Assembly: GCF_907165205.1 (NCBI RefSeq)
Contig: NC_058189.1
Span: forward strand, 63,485,815 to 63,549,814
Length of the DNA stretch: 64,000 nt
Direction: 5' to 3'
Source of the DNA: Coccinella septempunctata
Lineage: Eukaryota; Arthropoda; Insecta; Coleoptera; Coccinellidae
Part shown: positions 55,190 through 64,000 of the stretch, in pieces
How the letters are laid out: the number at the start of each line of letters is the position of its first letter
How positions within the stretch are numbered: position 1 is the first letter of the stretch
The notes under the pieces: generated by a model
Told to the model about the DNA's origin: nothing
Database searches by the model: none
Seen by the model: the letters and a program-made list of their open reading frames with translations, nothing else
Made by a program: the position numbers and the translations under genes

Positions 55190-56963
55190 ACGTGCGTTCG
55201 AAAAAATTCGTCGTCAAGTAGGCTATGGAATTTTGTAGGTTGATTTTCTGTGACTGAAAGTAATTCTTTCCTTACATCACACTCATCAGTCATCACAGCC
55301 AAATGTAAACATTGATGACATTAACCTATTTATCGTAATTTTGTATGAAAAGGCAATTTCTCAGAAAAAATTACTTGCACATTCAATAATGATTCATTAA
55401 CATTTTTTCATTGAATTAGATTACAAGAATCCAAATAATCTGAGCCGAATGGAAAAATTAACCTGAGTTCATAAGTCAAAGACATGAATCTTGAACGAAT
55501 CGAGTATTATGGTTTTTGTACTTACAATTATGTGAAAAGGTTGTACCTATTGCAGTAGGTAATAGAAATAAATCACACTAAGAACCTCAGAATATGTTTA
55601 TTTCTCAATGAATAAAATATTGAATTGACGCTGACAGTGAAAATCCATAACCAGAGGCAGTCTCTGACATAACTGAAGAAACTGAATTATAGGATTTTCA
55701 TTACAATGAGTTTCACCTTTGAGAGTTCTATATAATTAAAGTAGCTGTTGGAAATGTCCTCCTCTTTGCTCCAAACACTTCCCACATCTTCTTTTGAGAG
55801 ATTCAAAGACATTATTCAATATAAAAGGATCATCGTTAATTGTCTTGAGTTCGTCCAGATTAGAAATAGGTGATTGGAAGATAGAATTCTTCAAATGAGG
55901 CCATAAGAAGAAATCACATGGTGTAAGATCACACGATCTTGGAGGAAATTCATTTTCAGTATTGAGGCTAATGAGTCGATCCTGAAAAATATTCCTTAGT
56001 GTAGCCAATGTTCCTACAGCTGTGTGTGCTCTGGTTCCATCTTGTTGAAAATAACTATATGACTATTCTTCGAAATTCAATTCAGCTATGAAAGGCATGA
56101 TAATATCCTCTTTATAGCGTTCTGCTGTTAAAGTTCCGTCAAAGAAAATAGGTCCAACAATTCTTCTCTGACTGATAGCACACCAAACTCCAATTTTTTG
56201 AGAATAAAGTGGTGTCTCAATGTAAAAATTTTCCGGTTTTTGACTGCTCCACATTCTCATATTTTGGGAGTTGACATATCCAGAAAGATGAAACCAGGCT
56301 TCGTCGGAGAAGAAAACTTTATTCAGGTTATCGATGAATTCGTTTAAAAACCACTGACAGAAAGCCATTCTACGAGGGTAATCAACATCTTCAATCTTCT
56401 GATAACATGTCAATCTATAAGTATACAAATTGATGTCTTCTTTCAAAATTGTGTAACATGTACCAACAGAGACTCCAGCTAGTTGAGATAAAACCCGAAC
56501 AGAGGTTCGTGGAGCTTCTGTCATCACATTCTCAACATTTTCGATTAACTCGGGTGTTCTCTTCTTTGGTCGACCACTTCCTTTTTTTCTTTGAACGCTA
56601 CCTGTTTCACGAAAAACGCTCACACATCGCGAAACAGTACTCTAGAAAGATTGGTAATCTACAGCAACGTTGGGATACTCGATCCTGAAGTCGCTGAGAC
56701 ATTTCTCAACAGAATATTTCCACTCGCCTTCTATTTTCTCCCCATTTCTGAAGTAGGATTCAATAATGAATGCTTTTTGTACGTCGGTAAAAACCATCTT
56801 TATTATTTGCTGATAATTTTAATTTAACAACAATCCAAAACGCTAACTTGACAGCTAACCTGTAATAATAATAGAGCACAAGCTAAGAACTACGTTTAGA
56901 TACACAATATCGACGTTTAAAATTCCATAGCCTACTTGACGACCAATTTTTTTGAACGCACTT
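55190..56963 (-). mobile_element. rosa-type (DD41D) mariner transposon, nearly complete
   Basis: Inverted ends ACGTGCGTTCGAAAAAATTC at 55190 and complement AAGTGCGTTCAAAAAAATTG at 56963 continue over ~45 bp into GTCGTCAAGTAGGCTATGGA. TA flanks both sides (55188-55189, 56964-56965). The 1774-bp element holds one transposase gene on the reverse strand and a ~490-bp non-coding 3' part. Confidence 0.88.
55736..56797 (-). pseudogene. DD41D (rosa-type) transposase with two in-frame TAG stops
   Basis: A single frame runs from the ATG at 56795-56797 (MVFTDVQKAFIIESYFRNGE) to the stop at 55736, 353 codons, a normal length for the group. Only two TAG codons interrupt it: codon 52 (56642-56644) and 56063-56065. 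The HTH region and GSGRPKKRTPE linker are followed by Asp165 (FFSDEAWFHLSGYVN), Asp253 (YFQQDGTRAHTAVGT) and Asp295 (SCDLTPCDFFLW). Exactly 41 residues separate the last two Asp, which identifies DD41D. No frameshift is apparent, so inactivation is recent or slight. The ATG choice rests on similarity to the conserved MVFTxxxxxFIxxSY start. Confidence 0.9.
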
Positions 56964-56965
56964 TA

Positions 56966-58130
56966 GAATGCAGTATATGGTAAAGCGCCTTAAACCCATA
57001 GGGATAACTCTATGCTTACTCCCCGATAATTCTCCTTCTGTGACCGCCCGTCAAGACCATAGATCCCCATTCATTATGGCAGGTGACCGCATCGAATTCT
57101 AATCGCGGCCATCATTAGGAACATCAAAATCCTTTTTATTGGTGACAACATGTGGGAAACTCGATTCGAAACGTCGATGTCGGACGGCTGAATATGCATT
57201 ATATCCCATGCCGTTGTGTATCCGACGTAATTTATCGCGCAGCGTTGAATTACACACACAAAACACATTCACAGAAACTCAGGTTTATAATTTTCACATG
57301 TAAATATAACGATGACATCTCGCGTTTTTCGCTGCTTCTTCTTCTTCTTCTCCCTCTGCTCCTCGCGCGACCACGCAATAGCCGGTGATAATTGCTGTTA
57401 TCTATGGAAGACGAGTCGGGTGTTCTGTGTTCCCACGGTCGGACGCGTTCCGTTTTTTTAATAATGTCCGAATCGATGTGATTTAATCGTGATTTTCGAT
57501 TAGATTTTCGGCCGGTAATTGGATGCAAATCTCGCTGGGAGTCGTCGTAAAATATGCTTTAGGAGTGATTACGGGGGAATTTATCGACGGTATCGGTGCT
57601 TTTGAAGTTTTTCGGGTCGATTTGTTTCGAGATAAATGCGGAAAGTAACGTCATAGATGACGATAGTGCGTTCATTAATGTTCTCGTGTAAATTCGACCA
57701 GATTCCCCTCATATGGACGCTGGTTGCAGGCCTTTGCTATTGGCGAATCCAAAAATCTAGACGCCCTCTGCCGACTGAATTCCGAAACTACTTTGTCAGT
57801 ACTGCAAAGTCAAAACAAGTTTTGTTTCTTATGTTTTCTCTTATGTCACGTTGTCCAACAAAGTATTATAATTAATATTTTCCCAATATAACTTATATTG
57901 GGATTATTGTCTGGGTTTCTGAATAGAAATATTGATTCAGAAAAAATATTGGTAAAGGTATTTATAACAGTGCTTTCAACTGGCAGGAGTTAGGTTGAAA
58001 AATTTTTCTTTGCAAGAGTTTTCCGCTAAATCAAATTGACGATTTAGAAATACAATTTCATAATTTTCATACTTCCAAATGAATGTTTTTTCTCATCTGT
58101 AAAACTTGTTCCATGAGCTTAACCATATTT
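56966..58130. other. Gene-free stretch with GC-richer part and CTT microsatellite
   Basis: Repeat-free and CG-containing from about 57000 to 57640. A (CTT)5 run is at 57335-57351. 'agacgccctctgccgac' near 57753 resembles a CTCF-type core on the reverse strand. The 72-codon frame at 57657-57875 lacks motifs. Confidence 0.4.
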
Positions 58131-58149
58131 ATGTCCCTTGATATTTCAG

Positions 58150-58380
58150 TATCAGGAATACCTATATCATAACATGGAATCGAAATATTTTAAAAAGAAA
58201 CTTCCATATAAACGCTTTACTTATCAAGATGTTTATTTTCTACCTCCTTCACAAACTCAGTATATGTTACCTCAACATTATTATCTAGGTTTACTTCAAG
58301 AAAGAATCTGTGGAATAATAGGAATTGGATCGCCAATATCATCGCTCGATTTTATTCCACAATTCATCCCTTTCAAATGA
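58150..58380 (+). CDS. Putative terminal coding exon of an unidentified host gene
   Basis: A splice-acceptor-like 'tgatatttcag' ends at 58149, with a branch-point-like 'cttaac' about 31 bases upstream. From 58150 a frame of 76 codons reads YQEYLYHNMESKYFKKKLPY, then KRFTYQDVYFLPPSQTQYML, and ends SLDFIPQFIPFK-stop at 58378-58380. AATAAA follows at 58390-58395, close enough to be its poly(A) signal. It is unusually rich in Tyr, Gln and Lys and does not look like a transposon protein. No family is recognised and the upstream exon was not found. The combination of acceptor, stop and poly(A) signal is suggestive, but chance in AT-rich DNA cannot be excluded. Confidence 0.3.
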   Translation, partial: YQEYLYHNMESKYFKKKLPYKRFTYQDVYFLPPSQTQYMLPQHYYLGLLQERICGIIGIGSPISSLDFIPQFIPFK

Positions 58381-58389
58381 AGTATTTCC

Positions 58390-58395
58390 AATAAA
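58390..58395 (+). terminator. Poly(A) signal AATAAA
   Basis: A canonical hexamer 10 bases after the stop codon of the putative terminal exon. Confidence 0.35.
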
Positions 58396-58700
58396 GAATA
58401 ATTGATCTTTCTTTACGAAACTAAATCAATCAATCCACTTCCAATAATTCAGATAAATATCTTGATTTACTAGAAAAACTCTGTTAGGCCGTACAAATCT
58501 CGAAGAGAGTACTGACAAACGTCAAAGTTTATTTACATTTCGCAGCGCCCTCAACGGTAATTGGATTCGCGAATTGAAAGTTGTGAATTTTCTATGGTTC
58601 TAACCTATATTCGGAGCAAGATGACATGTGGTTACGAAATGAATACAAGAACTGTAGGGTGGCTCTACGCCCACCTCATCCACTCTTTGGGAACATTAGA
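58396..58700. other. Short gap, promoter-like
   Basis: 'gtactgacaaacgtcaaagt' followed by 'gcagcgccctcaacgg' (58510-58557) resembles repeat-free promoter-type sequence. No following coding exon was identified. Confidence 0.3.
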
Positions 58701-58734
58701 GAAATATTTTTTGGAATATTTTCGCGTTTCGAAA

Positions 58735-59075
58735 GTTGACATCCGAAAAATCCCCAAAAAGATGGGGCCAATTAAAAATTCGTCAACACCGAACGGTTGT
58801 ACCGGGGTAAATGAAATTTAAAATTTTATTCCTACAAGTTGCTTTTTCAGAATATGTATCACATTCATATCTACGAGAATTTTCCTGGAAGATACGTGAC
58901 TCGAAAGTTGACCTTGAAAAATTCCCAAAATGTTGGGTTCAGTTAAAACTTCCTCAAAACCGAACGGTTGTGCCGAAATAGATGAAATTCTCAGATTCAT
59001 TACTAGAAGAGTTGCTCTTTCAGAATATATATCACATTCATTTTTCTGGAAGATACGTCACTCGAATTGCTCCTG
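58735..59075. repeat. Diverged relative of the 175-bp satellite-like repeat
   Basis: The blocks 'aaaaagatgggg', 'ccgaacggttgtaccgggg' and 'ttgctttttcagaatatgta' (58839), then 'ccgaacggttgtgccgaaat' and 'ttgctctttcagaatatata' (59012), repeat the array unit of 23.1-24.1 kb in the same order. The spacing is 173 bp. About two units are present with many differences and no element termini. Confidence 0.8.
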
Positions 59076-59079
59076 AACC

Positions 59080-59985
59080 GCCACTGATTGAATAAGCCTC
59101 GGAATAATCCGATATACATCTAGATCATTTGAGGCTCCAACTGTCCATATTTGGGCATGTAGGTAACTGTTTTGATTTCAAAATATTCCCAAGCTACTGT
59201 CTCCGGATCCGATATATAATTATATTTTTCCTCAACTGTAAATCTAACAGGTTATTTAAACCCTTCTCATTGTGTCGAAATATTATCGAATATTAAGAGG
59301 AATTATAGGTTATGCATCTGTTTCCTTCTGAATATTCTAGTGGGTGTGAGAACATGCCAACAAAGCGATTTCCGGTGATGCACCCCCTTCCCTCGAGGAG
59401 AAAAGCCGTGGTTTTATCGGTTCACGTTTTCGAAGCACAGTGACCTACTTAGTTAATCGACCTGTTGCTGAAAGGGGTGTCGAGTTGGTGCTTAACAGGC
59501 CATTAAAACATGGTTGAGGGGGTGATACTGCTAGATGTGTACCTGTTGATGGAAAAAAAAACATGAGAATATAGCACATAAAGGTTCATCCGAGGGTTCA
59601 TCTATATGTTTAACATACAATTAGTCGGTATTAGGCATGTTGGATTGATGTTACTTCAAAGTCAACATCCTTGGCATTTATGATAACCAAACTGCAAATT
59701 GTACGAGTTAGTATTGAGAATAGTCTGTTTCTTATCATACCGTACGTTCATATCAACACTAAAGGAAATTTGTGAAAAACCACTCGAAATCACAACAAGC
59801 TGAACCTTTTACCCCTCACTGGTCCCGCAAAAGTGACCACTCATTGGGAGGGGAGAAAATCAGCCGATTTATATGGTTTGGAAATCGCTCTATCTATATC
59901 CAAACCGCTGTGTTCAGTAACTGAACGAAAGTGGAATGATCAAAGCGTAACGGTAAGATAGAAAAAGCCGTAAGAAATTGAAGTA
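59080..59985. other. Gene-free stretch
   Basis: No recognised gene or repeat. The end of the reverse frame at 59894-59985 is non-mariner sequence read through from the adjacent mariner fragment. Confidence 0.35.
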
Positions 59986-59987
59986 TT

Positions 59988-60645
59988 ATTGTTCTACCCT
60001 CATCCAAAAAATCAATCATGATTAGTCCATGGCAATCCCAAAAAAGTGAAACAAGAACTTTTCCAGCAGATTTTTGGACACGAAACTTCTTAGGTTTTGG
60101 AGAACCAGAGTGACGCCATTTTATCGATTGTTGCTTGGTTTCTGGATCGTAGAAATGTACCCAAGTCTCATCCATAGTAACAATTCGGTTTAAGAAGTCT
60201 ACATCATTTTCAAATCGAGCACAGATCGAACGCGATGCTTCTACCCTTACACGCTTTCGTTCAACATTCAAACAATTGGGGATCCATTTTGCAGCAATTT
60301 TTCTCGTGTCCAAATTGACGTGAGCTATACGATGAACGCGTTCGTACGAAATATTCAGTGCTTCAGATATCCGTTTTAGCCCAATTTGACGGTCTGATAA
60401 AATCATGTCATGAACTGCATCGATATTTTCGGGGACTGACACAGAAACTGGCCTTTTCGATCGGTCATCATCTTCAATGGAAAATTTACCTCTTTTGAAG
60501 CTTGCAGTCCAATTTTTCACGGTCGCATACGAAGATCTTGATCACCAAGGGTATTAAGCATATCTTCGTAAATCTGTTTACCTCTTAACCCTTTTAAATA
60601 CAGGTACTTGATGATGGCTGCTCTATACTCCAACCAAATTTTCAA
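59988..60645 (-). pseudogene. Mariner transposase, N-terminal two thirds (copy E)
   Basis: The open part (60520 downward) reads NWTASFKRGKFSIEDDDRSK, GLKRISEALNISYERVHRIA, KWIPNCLNVERKRVRVEASR and IVTMDETWVHFYDPETKQQS (first catalytic Asp), up to IDFLDEGRTI. A small deletion in 'gcatacgaagatcttgatc' near 60535 shifts the frame relative to the N-terminus, and the start region is damaged near 60645. After GRTI the frame enters unrelated sequence. It is close in sequence to copies C and B. Confidence 0.87.
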
Positions 60646-60803
60646 TTTTCACAAACTTCTTTATTTAAATTTATGGCGTTAACTTTTTTGACCTCAAACT
60701 TCACACTGACAATTCTAATGAGTTATTTTTCGTTGCTATGGTAACGCACATTTTTTTTATGCCTGGAACTGGTCTAGGCTGACTAGATATCAATACATTC
60801 TCG
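59988..60803 (-). mobile_element. Mariner element, 3'-truncated (copy E)
   Basis: The right end is complement CGAGAATGTATTGATATC with TA at 60804-60805. The element runs to about 59988, where similarity stops inside the GRTI region, so the second and third catalytic Asp and the other terminus are missing. Confidence 0.88.
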
Positions 60804-60878
60804 TATCAGACTTTCAGTGATTTATGAGAAAATTCGAAGGAGAGACGAGTTTTCTCAAATTATTTCAGAATCTACATA

Positions 60879-61188
60879 GAGCAGGACCTCTTTAATCCGA
60901 ACTCCCTCTAATCCGATCCCCTCTCTGTGATCCGAACGCACCACACCCTCCCGCGTTTTTTTGTCGTCTCGCTTGTTGCGCACTGAAATTTTTATTTGTC
61001 ATTAAATATCTCGCGACAAACTAAAATATTGGATTTCTTTGAAAAAGTTCCATGAATGTAGTATTTATAGTTGAATTTACATTTGAAATTTTATAAAATT
61101 CATAAAAAAATACCTCATAAATCCTCTATACTCCACTAATCCGAACAGGGGGTAAATTTTTGGAGTTCGGATTAACGAGGTCCTGCTG
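60879..61188. repeat. 310-bp pogo/Tigger-like MITE
   Basis: The left end GAGCAGGACCTCTTTAATCC and the complement of the right end CAGCAGGACCTCGTTAATCC, both followed by GAACTCC, are flanked by TA (60877-60878 and 61189-61190). CAG-type termini with TTAATCCGAAC are typical of pogo/Tigger TIRs. TAATCCGA occurs several times near the left end. There is no coding sequence. Confidence 0.85.
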
Positions 61189-61269
61189 TATTTCGAAGAA
61201 TGGACTGAATTAGTGAGTAATTTTTTCCGTGTCTCATCCAAGGTTACTATTGAAACCGAAAAACCCACC

Positions 61270-61760
61270 AAATAACCTGGATAATCAACGCAACCGCGCG
61301 CGTATCAGGTGGAAGCAGAGAAAGCGAAGAGAGAGTGCAACTCCATAAAACCAGATTTATCGCGGCCTCCCCCGATCCCGAGAGTTCGATTCGGTGGTTC
61401 CTGGTGCAGCCGCGTATCGCTACATCGATCGCGCCAAGTTCACTCGGTCCTTCGGGCCCGGTGTCAAGGTCGACCATGGGGTTGCCCCCCAGCAGCAGCA
61501 GCAGCAGCGGCAACAGACACGCAAGCACGGCTCTGACGTGACGGCACGTGGCCTCCGGGTCGACCTTGATCCCGGCCCTTCGTCGTCGCCTGGTTTTCAA
61601 TGTCGACCCTGCGCCCTTCACGCCCCCGACGACACGGGTTCAGCTGCTGCGTTTTCCCTTTTGCTAGGTCGCGAGGGAAAGCTGCCCGAGCCGTGGAGCG
61701 CGTGGCGATCGATCGCCGAGAGGACGTTGATCCTGCAGCGAGGGAAAAAGGCGAGCTGAA
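61270..61760. promoter_or_regulatory. CpG-rich island with CAG run, possible promoter or first exon
   Basis: A strongly GC- and CG-rich, repeat-free block with (CAG)6 at 61490-61508. Open frames of up to 124 codons overlap on all strands with no motif, so a coding call cannot be made. It stands out from AT-rich flanks in the same way as 33.67-34.09 kb. Confidence 0.4.
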
Positions 61761-61974
61761 AATTTCCGTTTTGGAAAAACTGGTTTTTCTTCAGTCGAGC
61801 TCCCAAAGCAACAAATCTCAGCCTCAAGTGATGAAAAACCACTTTGGAACACTTTAAAAAGTGAGAAATTTATTATGATGAAATAAGACGTCTGCATTTA
61901 TTATTTACTAGCTGTGCTCGCCTGCTTGTGCTTTGCCTTACGACTTTTACCCAAATTTGCATTATTTCACTATT

Positions 61975-62145
61975 TATTCTACTCTACTATACACCACTCC
62001 ACTGTAATTTATTCTACTATACTCTCGTTTAATCTACTCTATTCTACTTTGCTCTACTGTTTGTATTCAACTCTACTTTATTCAATTGTACTTTATTGTA
62101 CTCTATAAACTCTATTCTACTTATCTCTACACTATTCTACCCGAA
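61975..62145. repeat. CTACT/CTATT-rich degenerate tandem tract
   Basis: 'ctactctactata', 'ctactctattctact', 'actctactttattca' and similar words repeat over ~170 bp with a rough 5-base period. It looks like an old pentanucleotide satellite. Confidence 0.8.
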
Positions 62146-62263
62146 AAAATCGAACAGACAGACGAAAGGATCAAGAAGATTTGATTAGGTTTGATTAACG
62201 TGCAAGTAATATAAAAAAATCACAATAAGTCAAATATTGGAAAATAACAGACACTGTTAGTAG

Positions 62264-62520
62264 TGTACAGGGTGGGCAAAATTCGTTGTCTATTGAGCTA
62301 GAAGAAAATGGAAGGCAAATTTCCGAGCTTTTTTTCAGAGAAACAAAGAAGGGTGAAAACCGCAGCCTCCTACGATTATTGGTTTTTGAGTTATTTGAAA
62401 AAAATGAGATTTTGACGAATTCAAAGAGTTCTCATAACTTTTTTGTCTTCGAAGTTACAGATCTGAATACTGAACCTTCTACAGGCACTTATTTAATTCA
62501 AGAAGCGAGCAAAATATCCC
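62264..62520. repeat. CAGGGTGGGC terminus related to the 22.6-kb element
   Basis: TA|CAGGGTGGGCAAAATTCG starts at 62264. The inner phrase 'tcttcgaagttacagatctg' followed by 'ctacaggcactt' matches 'cttcgaagttacagatctg…ctgcaggcactt' at 22890-22930, inside the satellite-bearing element. No inverted partner was found. The 129-codon frame here is a shadow. Confidence 0.6.
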
Positions 62521-62679
62521 TCGACATTCCGAAAATTTTCCAGTGTTTGGTTATCAGCACCAGAAACAATTACTCAGTTTGCACAAGCTCATTCGTGTAT
62601 CCCCAGAGTTGGGTGTGCTCTTCTTGGAGACCAATTAACTGCGAGAGATCGAAATTCACAAACCCGAAGATGTAAAAAC

Positions 62680-64000
62680 CATCAACGGTAGCTCCCATTC
62701 GGTAGTTTTTCTATCGAGACGCTACTCCACTGGCTACCACACCGCTGCTGTCGTTCGTTCTTCAAATAGGCTCGTGGGGCATCTCCTCCGAGACATTTTA
62801 ATAACAACTCTCAGCGGGGTATGAAAATCGCCGGCCATGAAGGCTGAATTGAATCCAATCAGCCCGAGTAAAATATCTCCGATCACTCGGAATTACAAAT
62901 AGAAATCGGTCCCCATCTCATTAATAGCATTATCACATTAGAACTAGTATAACTTCTTGTTTCTGCTCTCTGTTCCATTCCATTAATTGGATATTGGCGG
63001 ATATCCAATTACTATCAGCGTCTCTCCGCTGACCATTTCGCCCGTTCCTTTATTTCATACATGATGAATGTGAGTAATCTTGTTCTCTTTATCTGTTGGG
63101 AGTTATTAGATGCTGTGGCCATTTCGCGTTCGGCTAGGCCTTTGAAGAAACCCTGCTTGTTAGGCAGTTTTACAGTAACAATTTTCAAGGGCTTAAGGAA
63201 GGAGTGATTGGTATATCACACCTCTATTAGGAAGCTTCTTAAATATACAGAGTGCGAATGAATAGTTGCAAATAATGGGGAATTCTCCTCAATTTGGGTT
63301 ATCACTGCATATGCAAGTTTAAACTGAATAATTATGAGTTTCATTAATGAGTTTTTCAAATTCACCGCGGAAACTATTCAAAATCATCCTTCAAATATAG
63401 GGTTTTAAAATTTAAATCGCTTTGTGCGGAGTTTACGATTTGGCGACAGCGCATACAAGACAATGGAAAGAACAATGTCCGATCAGCTTGTTTATAAAAT
63501 AACAGCTGTTGATCTACAAGCGCGTACTTACTGGCGAGCTTCAACTGCAACCGGCCATAAAAATCCCATAAAATTTTACGACCTTCCTCGTTCGTCGCAG
63601 ACTTCATAAACAGCCATCTTTGTCTATCTCATCAAGATAATGTATTTGTTGTCCTTCATTATCAAGGCATATTACAGTCGATGTTGCCAACTTGTGCAAT
63701 CCACATGAAAGGCTATAAATTTTAAATACCCATTTTTATTTTTCATTTTTAAGTGCTTAAAATAATGTTTTGTGGGAAACGGTTGAAATGGTTATTTCAA
63801 AATGTGACGTTTCCATAAAAAATACATCATTTACGTCAGAAGGAGTATTCCCTATTCAAGGAATGATCCTTTGTCAAAAACGAGGTCATAAAGTAGTGTG
63901 GATATTTTTTTCGAACAGTTCTTGCTTAAATACCTGAAAATGGCAAAATCGCAAATGTTACAAAAAGCAACAACTAAAATTTGTTTTCAGAGAAACTTTT
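62680..64000. other. Gene-free stretch to window end
   Basis: No recognised gene. The region 62700-63060 is of balanced composition and repeat-free. 'atatacagagtgcgaatg' near 63243 may be one more decayed CAGGGTG terminus. Short frames at 63374-63609 have no motif. Confidence 0.35.

Noticed and set aside
61247..61621. Several overlapping frames of 68-124 codons on both strands
   Set aside because: Typical of GC-rich DNA, where stop codons are rare; none has a domain or consistent strand.
62286..62675. 129-codon forward frame
   Set aside because: Overlaps repeat sequence shared with the 22.6-kb element and has no motif.

Overview
The window looks like AT-rich, transposon-laden DNA of an insect nuclear genome. 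The evidence is the mix of element types: Tc1, mariner and DD41D transposons, a Penelope-like element with a GIY-YIG domain, a Crypton-type tyrosine recombinase, a 5'-truncated non-LTR retrotransposon, and many short TIR elements flanked by TA. A beetle is my best guess from the look of the Tc1 and mariner proteins, but the sequence alone does not prove this. No complete host gene is visible. Two short stretches (35.81-35.93 kb with a splice donor; 58.15-58.38 kb with a splice acceptor, stop and poly(A) signal) are weak candidates for host exons. The rest is intergenic or intronic.

Layout. 0-10 kb: half of a repeat rich in TTAATCTGACA motifs, a broken Tc1 element, a mariner fragment fused to a foldback element, a non-LTR tail, and a Penelope-like 3' half. 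10-20 kb: a Tc1 HTH fragment, short TIR elements, a structurally complete Tc1 element inserted into the stop codon of an older Tc1 gene, a mariner with an internal tandem duplication, and the inverted second copy of the TTAATCTGACA repeat. 20-30 kb: a full-length dead mariner, a TIR element carrying a precise 175-bp tandem array, an autonomous-type TIR element with TAA duplications and an unclassified protein, and a TA-flanked element with two partial coding regions. 30-50 kb: mainly short TIR elements, two of them interrupted by TA-flanked ~0.9-kb elements, plus a mariner and a second non-LTR tail. 50-64 kb: a Crypton-like recombinase, a second TA-flanked element, a nearly complete DD41D (rosa-type) mariner, a diverged 175-bp repeat relative, another mariner fragment, a pogo/Tigger-like miniature element, a CpG-rich island with a CAG run, and a CTACT-rich tract.

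The elements relate in three ways. At least eight unrelated short families share the terminus TA|CAGGGTG, which is also the surviving terminus of the Tc1 element at 1.8 kb, so one transposase source may have mobilised them. Nested insertions give a relative age order. All transposase genes carry stops, frameshifts or truncations; the Tc1 at 12.1-13.6 kb, the DD41D element and the Crypton are the least damaged. Between the repeats lie about ten GC-richer, repeat-free islands of 200-500 bp that could be host regulatory DNA or promoters.
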